Of a stretch of DNA of 64,000 nt, positions 41,806 through 50,894 are shown piece by piece. The notes under the pieces were generated by a model. The model was given only the letters and a program-made list of their open reading frames with translations, did no database searches and was not told the DNA's origin. The translations under genes were made by a program, and so were the position numbers. Positions within the stretch are counted from its first letter, which is position 1. Each line of letters opens with the position of its first letter. Location: positions 124,001 through 188,000 of the forward strand of contig DASWWX010000053.1 of assembly GCA_036405815.1 (NCBI GenBank), in the 5' to 3' direction. This stretch comes from Solimonas sp036405815 (GTDB taxonomy: Bacteria; Pseudomonadota; Gammaproteobacteria; Nevskiales; Nevskiaceae).

Positions 41806-42483
41806 ATGAACCGCCGCGACCGCGACACCGCCATCGTCCTCGAACCCGCCACGCCCGCGCGCGCCGCCGTGATCTGGCTGCATGGCCTCGGCGCCGATGG
41901 CTCGGATTTCGTACCCATCGTCCCCGAACTGGGCCTGCCGCACGACCACGGCATCCGTTTCGTGTTTCCGCACGCACCGGTGCGGCCGATCACGATCAAC
42001 AACGGTCTGGCGATGCGCGCCTGGTACGACATTCCGTCGCTGACCAACCTGCGACAGCAGGACGAGGCCGGCATCCGCGACTCGGCCCGGATCGTCGAAG
42101 CCCTGATCGCCGCGCAGCGCGACGCCGGTCTGCCCGCCGCGCGTATCGTGCTCGCGGGCTTTTCGCAGGGCGGCGCGATCACGCTGCACACCGGCCTGCG
42201 TCTGCGCGAGCGCCTGGCCGGCCTGCTGGCGCTGTCCACCTACCTGCCGCTGGCCGAGCAGGTGGCCGCCGAGGCGGTGCCGCCCCCACAGGCACCCCCG
42301 ATTCTCATGTGCCACGGCCGCCACGACCCGATGCTGCCGCTGATGCTCGGCAGCGGTTCGCGCGACGCCCTGCAGGCGCTGGGTTACGACGTGCGCTGGC
42401 GCGAATACGACATGGCGCATGCGGTCTGCGCCGAGCAGATCGCCGATATCGGCGCCTGGCTCGGCGAGCGGCTACTGGCCTGA
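41806..42483 (+). CDS. Carboxylesterase (alpha/beta hydrolase, EstB/YpfH-like)
   Basis: 225 residues from ATG 41806. Small cytoplasmic esterase family related to Pseudomonas carboxylesterase II and acyl-protein thioesterases. Oxyanion segment VIWLHGLGADGSDF; nucleophile elbow GFSQGG (catalytic Ser); catalytic Asp in CHGRHDPMLP; catalytic His in YDMAHAVCAEQ. It diverges from lptM over 96 bp. Its last 12 bp overlap the opposing tamB stop region. Confidence 0.92.
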   Translation: MNRRDRDTAIVLEPATPARAAVIWLHGLGADGSDFVPIVPELGLPHDHGIRFVFPHAPVRPITINNGLAMRAWYDIPSLTNLRQQDEAGIRDSARIVEALIAAQRDAGLPAARIVLAGFSQGGAITLHTGLRLRERLAGLLALSTYLPLAEQVAAEAVPPPQAPPILMCHGRHDPMLPLMLGSGSRDALQALGYDVRWREYDMAHAVCAEQIADIGAWLGERLLA

Positions 42484-45400
42484 GGGCGGCGTCGATTCAG
42501 CCCGCGCGCCTTCCGCAGGCGGGGCCGCGGTCGGATCCGGCTCGGGGGCGGGCATGTCGGCAGCGGCCGGCGGCGCGCGCAGATGCGCCTTGGATTCGAT
42601 CGTGTAGAGCAGGTCGCCGCCCGACTCGACGCCGGATTCGGTGGCGAGCTTGAAGCCCTTGCCAATGTCGTATTCCAGCTTGAACGTGTGCCCCGGCTGG
42701 AACAGGCCGATGCCGTAGCTGATGAACAGGCCCGGCGCGAGGAACTTGCCGACCGTCAACTGCGCTTGCTCCGCGCTCTCGCCCGGCTTGGCGCCGACCG
42801 ACACCTGATCGACGCCGATCGCCCCGCCGAATCGCTGCGCCAGCCATTCGCCGCCGGCCAGACCCATCGACAGCGCGGCGCCGGCCAGCAGCTCGCGATC
42901 CTCCGCGCCCGAGGACTGTTCCAGATCGCGCCCCAGCACCAGCCAGGACAGCTGCTGCTGCTGCGACATCGTCGGCGTCGAGAACAGGCTGAGTTGCGGC
43001 TTCTCCAAGGTGCCGCGAACCAGCACGCCGACCGTGATGTCCGGCCGCGGCTGGCGCGTGGCACGCAGCTCCACCGCCGGTGCCGTCACCGCGCCGCCGG
43101 TGAACAGCAGGCGGCCGGTCTCGATGTTCAGATCCTGGCCGTAGGCCTTGTAGCGGCCCTCGATCAGATTGATCTCGCCGCGCCCGCTGGTCGGTGTGCC
43201 GGGCGCTTCGCGCAATTGCAGATTGCCGGTGAAGCGCGTCTTCAGTCCGAAGCCCTCGAAGCGCACCGCCTCGCCCAGCTTCAGGCCGATGTCGGCGTGG
43301 ATGCCGAGGCCGCTGTCGGCCGGCGCGTCGTCGCTCTCGACGATGACCTGATCGGCGCTGGGGCCGACGCCGCTGCTCAGCGAGGTCGGCGCGATATCGG
43401 CGCGCGGCACTTCGACCGTGCCGGTGACGCGAAGCTGCTGCTCGGCCAAGGCGATCGTCAGATTCGGCGACACCCAGACCTTGACCTCGGGCGTGCGCAC
43501 CACCTGCGCGTTGTAGCCGCTGAGCTTCAGGTTCAGGCGCAGCGGGTCGCTCCAAGGATCGACGTCGCCGCCGATGTACAGCTCGCCCTCGTCTGCACGC
43601 ATGCGCGCGCTGACCTGCAGGGGCTGCGCGCCCTGCGCATCGACCCGCGCCTGCAGTTCACGCAGTTCGATCCCCGGGGTCGCCAGGCGCACGCGGCCCT
43701 CGCTCAGGGCCACGAAACCACGGGGCTGCAGCTGCGCGAGCGTGCCCGCGAACGTCGCCTCGCCGTCGATGCGGCCGGCGATGTCCTGCACCTCCGGGCT
43801 CAGCGCGCGCACGAAATCCAGGGTCGGCAACACCACGCGCAAGCGCCCACTGACGGCACGCTGCATCAGGTCGCCGTGGCCGGCGAGCAGGCCCTCGAGC
43901 GCGACTTCGCCTTCGTCCATCGGCAGGTTCAGCAGCAGTTCGATGCCTCGATCGGACTCCGCGGCCCGCAACTGCGCCGGTTTCCAGCGCAGCGGCGGCA
44001 GACCGGCCTGGCGGAACTGACCCGCGCTGCTGTCGAGCTCGACGTCCAGTTCGCGCAGCCCGCGAGCGTCCAGCGCCACCACACCGCGACCGTCGAGCCG
44101 CGTCTGCAGGCTGGTGCCGGCCGGCAGCAGCGGCGACAGGCTCTCCAGTTCGAAGCCTTCGAGGCGGAACGCCAGCCGTTGCCGCTCGCCCTCGACCTGC
44201 ACGCGCACGCAGGCCCGCGCATCGCCGGCGGCCCAACAGGCCGGCGCCAGATCCAGGCCCGGCCCGACCTGCAGCGCGACCGCTTCTTGCAGCGTCCAGG
44301 CGGCGAGGCGATCGGGCGCCAGGCGGCTGGACGCGAGCTGTCCGCGCCAGCGCTGCGCGTCCAGATCCAGCGCGCCTTCGGCCGCGAGACTGACACGGCC
44401 CTGCGCCGCACGCGCATCGAACTCGATGCGATGCGCCGACGGCGGCCCCTGCACGGACAGGTTCAGGCGCTGAATCTCGGTGCCGACCTCCAGCCCCTGG
44501 GCCTGCAACTGCAGCATGAGGCTGCGGCGCAGATCGAGCTGCGTGTTGAGCTTGGCCTCGGTGACCCGCAGGTCCTGGTAACGCAGTTGCGAGAACTGAC
44601 CCTGGGCGTCTAGGCGCGGCGCCTCGTAGGTGCCCTGCGCGGCGAGCTTCAAGTCGGCACGGCCGTGCAGGTCCGGCCACAGCCCGGACAGATCGCGACT
44701 GACCAGCGCCATTCGCGCATCCAGTTGCGGCCAGACGCGGCCGGACGCATCCATGCGGGTCGCGCCGGTGCGCAGCTCGAACTGCGCCAGATCGACCGCA
44801 TCGTTCGCGTAACGGCCGCGCGCATCCAGGCGCAGCGGATAGCCGCGCAGCGCCGAATCGTCCAGCGCCAGTTCGAACGCCACGCGCGGCTGACCGCGTT
44901 CGATCTGGGTTTTGGCCTGGAAGCGTCCGTTGATGCGACCTTCCAGCGCCTCATGCAATACCTTGGGATCGAAGCCGGCGATGCGCCCGTCGGCGTCGAT
45001 GGCCAGGTCCTGCCGCCAGTCGACCTCGGCGCGGGCGGTGATGCGTCCGCCGAGCGCATCGACCTGGAGCGTCTCGGCGCGGATCTGTTCGAGCGAACCG
45101 GTGCCGCGGGCCTCGGCCGCCAGTGCGTAGCCTGCCGCTTCCAGCGCGGCCTGCAGCTCGTAACCGTAGTCGTCCAGATGCCCGGTCCACTGCAGCCGAC
45201 CGCGCTCGCTGCGCAGCTCCGGCTCGCCCTGCGGCGGCCACTGCAGGTTCTGCCAGGCCAGCCGCAGATCGGACGGCGTCGCCGCCGTATACCCGTAGCG
45301 ACCTTCGAGGTGCGCTTCGACGAAGCCGGTCAGCGTCAGCGTGTCGATGTCGACCGCATCGGGCCCGAGCTGCACGCGGCCCTGCAACTCCAGCGCGCCG

Positions 45401-45960
45401 ACCCAGGGCGTCAGCGCCGCCAGGTGCTGCACCTCGACCCGGCGACCCCGCCAGCCGGCCGACAGCGCCAGTCGTTCGAGGACGATCGGCTCGCCCCCGG
45501 CCGGACGCACGGTCAAACGATTCAAGGCGAGATCGCGCAGGCTCAGCGCCAGCGGCAACTCGCTGAGCATCTCGCCCCCCTCGTCTTCCGGCGGTGGCGA
45601 CGCCGAGGGTTTGAGGTCGAGCGCCAGCGTATTGACATGCAGGCGCGACACCGACAGGCGCTTCGACAACAGCGCCAAGGGCGACCACCGCAGGTCGACG
45701 TCCTGCGCCTGCACGCGCACGGCGCCATCTTCGTAGCGCAGGCTACGCAGTCGCAGCGTGCCCCATAGGCGGCCTTCGGGTTCCTCGAACACCAGCATGC
45801 CGTCGGTGGCGTTCTCGACCGTGCGCAGCGTCAGCACCGCCCCGGCTTCGGTGAACAGCACGAAGGCCAGCAACGCGATCAGCAGCATCGTCAGAATGCC
45901 GAGCGCGTCACGCAGCAGTTCCGCCAGCAGTACCAGCACCTTTTTCAAAAGCGCCTTCAC
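42472..45960 (-). CDS. tamB: Translocation and assembly module subunit TamB
   Basis: Inner-membrane-anchored, periplasm-spanning protein that works with TamA in outer-membrane biogenesis; AsmA-like members transport phospholipid. 1162 residues, GTG start at 45960. One membrane anchor near 12-33 (ALGILTMLLIALLAFVLF) is followed by a long beta-rich repetitive body and the conserved TamB C-terminal domain (about 800-1140: NIETGRLLFTGGAVTAPAVE, PQLSLFSTPTMSQQQQLSWL, KFLAPGLFISYGIGLF, KLEYDIGKGFKLATESG). The start overlaps the tamA stop as GTGA. The Pro/Ala-rich last 40 residues are unusual. Confidence 0.95.
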   Translation of the reverse strand: MKALLKKVLVLLAELLRDALGILTMLLIALLAFVLFTEAGAVLTLRTVENATDGMLVFEEPEGRLWGTLRLRSLRYEDGAVRVQAQDVDLRWSPLALLSKRLSVSRLHVNTLALDLKPSASPPPEDEGGEMLSELPLALSLRDLALNRLTVRPAGGEPIVLERLALSAGWRGRRVEVQHLAALTPWVGALELQGRVQLGPDAVDIDTLTLTGFVEAHLEGRYGYTAATPSDLRLAWQNLQWPPQGEPELRSERGRLQWTGHLDDYGYELQAALEAAGYALAAEARGTGSLEQIRAETLQVDALGGRITARAEVDWRQDLAIDADGRIAGFDPKVLHEALEGRINGRFQAKTQIERGQPRVAFELALDDSALRGYPLRLDARGRYANDAVDLAQFELRTGATRMDASGRVWPQLDARMALVSRDLSGLWPDLHGRADLKLAAQGTYEAPRLDAQGQFSQLRYQDLRVTEAKLNTQLDLRRSLMLQLQAQGLEVGTEIQRLNLSVQGPPSAHRIEFDARAAQGRVSLAAEGALDLDAQRWRGQLASSRLAPDRLAAWTLQEAVALQVGPGLDLAPACWAAGDARACVRVQVEGERQRLAFRLEGFELESLSPLLPAGTSLQTRLDGRGVVALDARGLRELDVELDSSAGQFRQAGLPPLRWKPAQLRAAESDRGIELLLNLPMDEGEVALEGLLAGHGDLMQRAVSGRLRVVLPTLDFVRALSPEVQDIAGRIDGEATFAGTLAQLQPRGFVALSEGRVRLATPGIELRELQARVDAQGAQPLQVSARMRADEGELYIGGDVDPWSDPLRLNLKLSGYNAQVVRTPEVKVWVSPNLTIALAEQQLRVTGTVEVPRADIAPTSLSSGVGPSADQVIVESDDAPADSGLGIHADIGLKLGEAVRFEGFGLKTRFTGNLQLREAPGTPTSGRGEINLIEGRYKAYGQDLNIETGRLLFTGGAVTAPAVELRATRQPRPDITVGVLVRGTLEKPQLSLFSTPTMSQQQQLSWLVLGRDLEQSSGAEDRELLAGAALSMGLAGGEWLAQRFGGAIGVDQVSVGAKPGESAEQAQLTVGKFLAPGLFISYGIGLFQPGHTFKLEYDIGKGFKLATESGVESGGDLLYTIESKAHLRAPPAAADMPAPEPDPTAAPPAEGARAESTPPSGQ

Positions 45961-47714
45961 AGGCCGACTCTCACGCCCAGGTGCAGGCGCACGCCGCCGT
46001 CCGGATCGTCCAGCGGATGCGCCACGTCGACCTGGATCGAGCCCACCGGTGCGCGATAGCGCAAACCGAGCCCGATACCCTGGAACAGCTTGGGCCCGGG
46101 CTCGTCGCCCGCGCCGCCGATGTCGTAGAACGCCGCCACGCCCCAGTCGCCGACCACGCGCATCTCGGCTTCGAGACTGGCGGTGGTCAGGTAGCGTCCG
46201 CCGATGACGTTGCCGTCCTCGTCCTTCGGACCCAGTGACTGGTAGCGATAGCCGCGTACTGACTGGTCGCCGCCCGCGAAGAATCGCTGCGAGGCCGGCA
46301 GCTCTTCGAAATCCGCGACCACGCTGGCGCCGAACTCGGCGCGGCCCAGCAGACGATAGCGACGATCGAAGGCCCAGGCCCCGCGCACCTGCGAGCGGAA
46401 CTGCGCGAACGTGGTGCTGCTCAAGGCGCCGCGCTGCGCGCCGTGCACATCGGCAAACAGCGACCAGCCGCGCCGCGTGTAGATCGGATCGTCCAGTTCG
46501 CTGCGGTTGAACGACACGCCGGGCATCAGCAGATCGCTGGTCTGGACATCGTCGCCCAGCTCCGACTCCTCGTGCAGATAGGCGAGGTAGATCTTGCGCT
46601 GCCATTTGCCCGGCGTGCGCGACAGGCTCAGTTCCAGGCCGTACTTGAGGCTGTCACCGGCGTCGTAGCGCTCCTGCGTCAGTTCGCCGGCGAGCGCCAG
46701 CTGCTCGCCCGGTTTGATGCCTTGCGGAATCCGGTACTCGCCGCGCGCGGTGTTCTTGATCTCCGACAAGCGCGTGTCGAGCTTGAACTTGTGCCCGGCG
46801 TCGTTGAGCTGGCGGAACTCGGCGCCGGCCGACACGCGCGCGCCCGTGTCGGTGCCGTAGCCGATGCCGAAGTCATAGCGTCGTGGCGGCAGCGGCGTGG
46901 TGCGGATCGTGATCGGCACGCGTCGGTCCTCGCCGACGTGTTCGCGGTCCGGCACCGGCTCGATGGTCTGGAAGTAACCCAGATCGCCGAGTGCGAACTG
47001 CGTGTCGAGCAGCACCTGCGGGTCGTAAGGATCGCCGGGCACGATGCCGACGTACCGCGCGATCACCGCGTCGTCGAGCCGGCTGTCGCTGTCGGCCTGC
47101 AGCACGCGCACCTCGCCGAAGAAATAGCGCGGACCGGTTTCAAAATGCAGCTTCACATCGGCAACCGCGTCCTGCGGATGCACGCGCAGTTCCGACAGCG
47201 CGTAGCGCGCGTCCAGGTACCCGCGCGCATAGGCGCCGCTGGCCAGCAGGGCCTTGGACTCTTCGTAGCGAGCGTGCAGCAGCGCATCGCCGGGCTCGAG
47301 GCGACGCTGGATGCGGCGCACCTCGGTGTCGAAGTCCGCCGCGCCTTCGCCCTCGATCCGCACATCGACATCGCGCAAGTGCGTGCGCGGTCCCAGCTGA
47401 ATGCGATAGCGCGCGCGCCAGCGCGGCTTCTCGCCGGACAGCGTGGCGTCGATCTCGGGGCGGTAGTAGCCGAACGGCTGCAGCGCCTCGCGGATATCGC
47501 CCGGCGCGCGCTGGTGCAGCGCTTCGACCAGCCCCTGATCCAGATCCTTGCGCTCGGCGGCGAGGCGGATGGCCAGGCGCAGCTCGACGTTGTCGCGGAG
47601 GTCGCCGTCCACGCCCTCGACCGTCACGTCGATCGCCGCCGCCAGGGCCGGAACGGCAACCACGAGCAGACCGAGACAAAGCAGGGCGGACGCAAAACGC
47701 ATGCGGCAGGGCAT
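45957..47714 (-). CDS. tamA: Translocation and assembly module subunit TamA (Omp85 family)
   Basis: Outer-membrane beta-barrel with three N-terminal POTRA domains. 585 residues from ATG 47714 (ATG 47702 is also possible; neither has a strong ribosome-binding site). Signal peptide (ASALLCLGLLVVAVPALA), POTRAs at about 25-265, then a 16-strand Omp85 barrel. The conserved L6 motif is visible as QSVRGYRYQSLG, preceded by PASQRFFAGGD. It ends in a typical barrel C-terminus. Directly coupled to tamB. Confidence 0.95.
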   Translation of the reverse strand: MPCRMRFASALLCLGLLVVAVPALAAAIDVTVEGVDGDLRDNVELRLAIRLAAERKDLDQGLVEALHQRAPGDIREALQPFGYYRPEIDATLSGEKPRWRARYRIQLGPRTHLRDVDVRIEGEGAADFDTEVRRIQRRLEPGDALLHARYEESKALLASGAYARGYLDARYALSELRVHPQDAVADVKLHFETGPRYFFGEVRVLQADSDSRLDDAVIARYVGIVPGDPYDPQVLLDTQFALGDLGYFQTIEPVPDREHVGEDRRVPITIRTTPLPPRRYDFGIGYGTDTGARVSAGAEFRQLNDAGHKFKLDTRLSEIKNTARGEYRIPQGIKPGEQLALAGELTQERYDAGDSLKYGLELSLSRTPGKWQRKIYLAYLHEESELGDDVQTSDLLMPGVSFNRSELDDPIYTRRGWSLFADVHGAQRGALSSTTFAQFRSQVRGAWAFDRRYRLLGRAEFGASVVADFEELPASQRFFAGGDQSVRGYRYQSLGPKDEDGNVIGGRYLTTASLEAEMRVVGDWGVAAFYDIGGAGDEPGPKLFQGIGLGLRYRAPVGSIQVDVAHPLDDPDGGVRLHLGVRVGL

Positions 47715-47912
47715 TCGGGAATTCGGTGGGCCAGGAGCATCGGGCGGCCGCCTGCAGGGACGACAACGCCGCACCCGGAACGACCACACGTCGCGCCGGG
47801 CGGTTCCGGGCATGGTAGCGGGTGCCTTGCGGCGCGCGCCATTTACAAACCGGCCGGCGCCGACCCACACTGCCTGCACCTGTGCGGTTCCCCCCAACCC
47901 GGGTAGCTACGT

Positions 47913-48773
47913 ATGAGCGCGCTGACGCTGGTGATCGGCAGCAAGACCTTCTCGTCCTGGTCGCTGCGTCCATGGTTGTTGCTCCAGCACCATCAGGTGC
48001 CTTTCCAGGAAGTGCTGGTCGCGCTCAACGCCAACGACACGCGCGCACGCATCCTCGAACATTCGCCCAGCGGCAAAGTCCCGCTGCTGCGGCATGGCGA
48101 GCGCCGCATCTGGGAGTCGCTGGCGATCTGCGAATACGCGGCCGAAACCTTGCTGCTGCCCGCCGCCTGGCCGATGGACCCGGACGCGCGCGCCTTCGCG
48201 CGTGCCGCCAGCGCCGAGATGCACGCCGGCTTCGCCGACCTGCGCAGCGAACTGCCGTTCGAGATCCACCGCGAGCCCGCGCGCAAAGCCTGCTCGGCGC
48301 GCGCCGCGGCCGACATCGCGCGCATCCGCGCGCTGTGGCGTGAAGCGCGCACGCGCTTCGGTCGCGGCGGCGACTGGCTATGCGGGCGCTTCGGTATCGT
48401 CGACGCGATGTTCGCGCCGGTGGCGCTGCGCTTCTTCGTCTATGACGTGGCGCTCGACGGACCGGAGCGCGAGTACATGAAAACCGTGCTGATGCACCCG
48501 GCCGTCCAGGCGTGGATGGCGGCGGCCAAGCAGGAACAGTCGTCGACCGGATCGGCCCCGCCCGCCACGCCAGACCGCGGTGCCGTAACGGCCGCCGCCC
48601 GCGAGACGGGCAAGACGACGGCGACAACCCAGCAGGGGGCCGCACCTTCGCCCGCCAAGCCAGCCGCGAGCACTGCCACGGCTTCACGGCCGACCGCAGC
48701 GGCGGCGGCGCAGGCGGATGCAAAACCCGCCGCCAAGACCCCGATCCGCTCGGTCGTCCTGCCGCCGGACTAG
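47913..48773 (+). CDS. Glutathione S-transferase family protein with long low-complexity tail
   Basis: 286 residues. Residues 1-210 form an ordinary GST (GSKTFSSWSLRPWLLLQHHQ with Ser as the likely catalytic residue, SGKVPLL cis-Pro, WESLAICEYAAE, C-terminal helices through FFVYDVALDGP). From about 212 onward roughly 75 residues are low-complexity Ala/Thr/Pro/Lys, ending KTPIRSVVLPPD. The related DUF-type GSTs (YfcF/maleylacetoacetate isomerase-like) end before this. The tail has no fold and could be a linker or a read-through of former non-coding sequence. The gene diverges from tamA. Confidence 0.82.
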   Translation: MSALTLVIGSKTFSSWSLRPWLLLQHHQVPFQEVLVALNANDTRARILEHSPSGKVPLLRHGERRIWESLAICEYAAETLLLPAAWPMDPDARAFARAASAEMHAGFADLRSELPFEIHREPARKACSARAAADIARIRALWREARTRFGRGGDWLCGRFGIVDAMFAPVALRFFVYDVALDGPEREYMKTVLMHPAVQAWMAAAKQEQSSTGSAPPATPDRGAVTAAARETGKTTATTQQGAAPSPAKPAASTATASRPTAAAAAQADAKPAAKTPIRSVVLPPD

Positions 48774-48788
48774 GGCCGACCTGGCGCG

Positions 48789-49718
48789 CTACTGGGCGCG
48801 CGGCTCCGGCGCCCGTGCGCCCACCGCCACCGGCTGCAGGCGCAGCCCTTCGGCGGCCAGCAAGGCGATCAAGCCGTCGTCGCCCACCAGATGCGCCGCG
48901 CCGACGATGATCAGCTGCGGTCGCTCGCCGCGCAGGCGCGGGCGCAGCAGCGCCACCCAGGCACGATTGCGCGCCGCCAGCAGGCGTTCATAGATCTCCG
49001 GCGCACTGCGGCGCATGTCGGCCACCAGGCGCTCCAGCGCAGCGTGGTCGTTGTTGCGCCAGCTCAGGTACAGCGCCTGCGGATCGGGCGCGGCGATCCC
49101 ATCGCCGGCCAGCGACTGCTCCAGCAGCGTCTGCGCCTGCGCATCGGACATCGCCGAGAACAGGCCCAGGTGCGCCTCCACGGTCTCAAGCGCCGCCAGG
49201 GTTTTGCCGTCGTCGCGGGCGCGGTGGTAGTAGTGCTGATCCAGCCCCAGCTCCGGCGAGAAGCCGGCCTGCTGGTAGGAGAAGACCTCCAGCGACAGTG
49301 CGCAGAACCAGGCCTTGAACGGCTCGCACATCGCCAGCGGCAGGCCGACGCGCTGCGCCTGCTGCTGCAGCCGCGTGTACAGCGATGCCGGCAGGCGCGC
49401 CCGCAGACCCTGCGGCGCGCGCGCCGCATTCATCAACGCCAGCTGATTGTCCGGCGCCGACAGCGCCTCGATGTCGGCCTCGAACACTAGTTCTTCGGCA
49501 TTGGCGTAGGCCGCCTCCAGCGCCGACGGCAGGGGATGCGCCGCCTCCGGCAGCAGATGCACCGAACCTTGCAGGTAATGCGTGACGTCGCCGTTGCGCA
49601 AAGACCACAGGAACGGCGCATCGGCCAAAGCCGGCAACGGCGCCGCCGCCGTCAATGCCGCAAACAGCGCCAGGCCGGCTTTCAGCAAGGACAGACCGGC
49701 GACGCGCATCGCGCTCAT
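48789..49718 (-). CDS. TraB/GumN family protein
   Basis: 309 residues with a signal peptide (about 1-32, ending PLPALA-DA), therefore periplasmic. The family has a Tiki/TraB metallo-hydrolase-like core: the first motif is HYLQGSVHLLPEAAHPLP, and the second is ERLLAARNRAWV near residue 250 plus LIIVGAAHLVGDDGLIALL near 280. Bacterial members lack a proven function; animal Tiki homologues are metalloproteases. The start overlaps the ttcA stop as ATGA, so expression is coupled to a tRNA-thiolation enzyme, an unexpected partnership. Confidence 0.85.
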   Translation of the reverse strand: MSAMRVAGLSLLKAGLALFAALTAAAPLPALADAPFLWSLRNGDVTHYLQGSVHLLPEAAHPLPSALEAAYANAEELVFEADIEALSAPDNQLALMNAARAPQGLRARLPASLYTRLQQQAQRVGLPLAMCEPFKAWFCALSLEVFSYQQAGFSPELGLDQHYYHRARDDGKTLAALETVEAHLGLFSAMSDAQAQTLLEQSLAGDGIAAPDPQALYLSWRNNDHAALERLVADMRRSAPEIYERLLAARNRAWVALLRPRLRGERPQLIIVGAAHLVGDDGLIALLAAEGLRLQPVAVGARAPEPRAQ

Positions 49719-50566
49719 TCCGCGCTGGCTTCGGGCATCAGCCAGTCGGTCGCACCGCGCAGATCGCCACCGAGCGCGGCGAAGTCGAACAGCTTGGGAT
49801 CGGCGAGCTGGGAAGGGGCGACATTGGTCAGCGACGCGAACACCTGCTCGATGCGCGCCGGGTGATCCTGCTCCCAGGCATCCATCATCCTGCGCACCTG
49901 CTTGCGCTGCAGCTGCTCCTGCGAGCCGCAGAGATTGCACGGAATGATCGGGAACTGGCGCGCCTCGGCGTAGCGCACGATGTCGCGCTCGCGACAATAG
50001 GCCAGCGGGCGGATCACCACGTTCCTGCCGTCGTCCGACTGCAGCTTCGGCGGCATCGCCGCGAGCTTGCCGCCGTGGAACAGGTTCAGGAAGAAGGTCG
50101 CGACGATGTCGTCCTTGTGATGGCCGAGCGCAATCTTGGTGAAGCCTTCGGCCTCGGCGAAGGTGTACAGCGCGCCGCGGCGCAGGCGCGAGCACAGCGA
50201 GCACATGGTCTTGCCTTCCGGGATCACACGCTTGACCACGGAGTACGTGTCCTGCTCGAGGATGCGGTACGGCACGCCGAGCGCCTTCAAGTACTCCGGC
50301 AACACGTGCTCGGGGAAGCCCGGCTGCTTCTGATCGAGGTTGACCGCCATCAGCTCGAAGCGCACCGGCGCCTTTTTCTGCAGCTGCAGCAGCAGATCCA
50401 GCATGGTGTAGCTGTCCTTGCCGCCGGACAGGCAGACCATCACGCGGTCGCCGTCGACGATCATGTTGTAGTCCATGATCGCCTGGCCGACCTGGCGGCG
50501 CAGGCGCTTGGCCAGCTTGTTCTGTTCCTGGGCGTCGCGGCGGACGTCTTCGGCTACGGCGGACAT
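49715..50566 (-). CDS. ttcA: tRNA 2-thiocytidine(32) synthetase
   Basis: Fe-S dependent PP-loop enzyme that thiolates C32 of certain tRNAs. 283 residues from ATG 50566. The PP-loop is VCLSGGKDSYTML, the cluster-binding CXXC is TMCSLCSRLRRG, and the second cysteine pair PCNLCGSQE lies near the C-terminus. LGHHKDDI is the conserved substrate-site segment. Substrates in E. coli include tRNA-Arg species; two tRNA-Arg genes occur elsewhere in this window. Confidence 0.95.
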   Translation of the reverse strand: MSAVAEDVRRDAQEQNKLAKRLRRQVGQAIMDYNMIVDGDRVMVCLSGGKDSYTMLDLLLQLQKKAPVRFELMAVNLDQKQPGFPEHVLPEYLKALGVPYRILEQDTYSVVKRVIPEGKTMCSLCSRLRRGALYTFAEAEGFTKIALGHHKDDIVATFFLNLFHGGKLAAMPPKLQSDDGRNVVIRPLAYCRERDIVRYAEARQFPIIPCNLCGSQEQLQRKQVRRMMDAWEQDHPARIEQVFASLTNVAPSQLADPKLFDFAALGGDLRGATDWLMPEASAE

Positions 50567-50626
50567 CGGGAGTGCAACCTGGGTGAGGAAAGCAGGCGCG
50601 CATTGTCTCACGCCGGCCCGCCGGAC

Positions 50627-50884
50627 TCACCGGCCCAGGCGCCGACGCAGGTCGGCCTCGTCCAGGCCGTCGATCTCCACCCATTTGTGCGCGCTGGTCT
50701 GGCCACGCACGACCCGGATCGCCGATTTGGGCAGGTCCAGCGCCGCCGCCAGCAGTTCGACGACCGCCTCGTTGGCCTTGCCGCGCGCCGGCGCCGCGGT
50801 AACCGAGACCTTCAGTACGCCGCCCATCCAGCCGTTAACCGCGCTACGCGCGGCCTTGGGCGCCACCTTGAGCGCCAGTTTCAT
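50627..50884 (-). CDS. DUF167 family protein (YggU-like)
   Basis: 85 residues. Small conserved alpha/beta protein of unknown function; family features are LALKVAPKAARSAVNGW, VSVTAAPARGKANEAVVELLA and VRGQTSAHKWVEIDGL. In E. coli, yggU lies with yggT and yggS; here those genes are not adjacent. Downstream of the M20 peptidase gene by 10 bp, so it is likely co-transcribed. Confidence 0.88.
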   Translation of the reverse strand: MKLALKVAPKAARSAVNGWMGGVLKVSVTAAPARGKANEAVVELLAAALDLPKSAIRVVRGQTSAHKWVEIDGLDEADLRRRLGR

Positions 50885-50894
50885 CGCTCGACGC

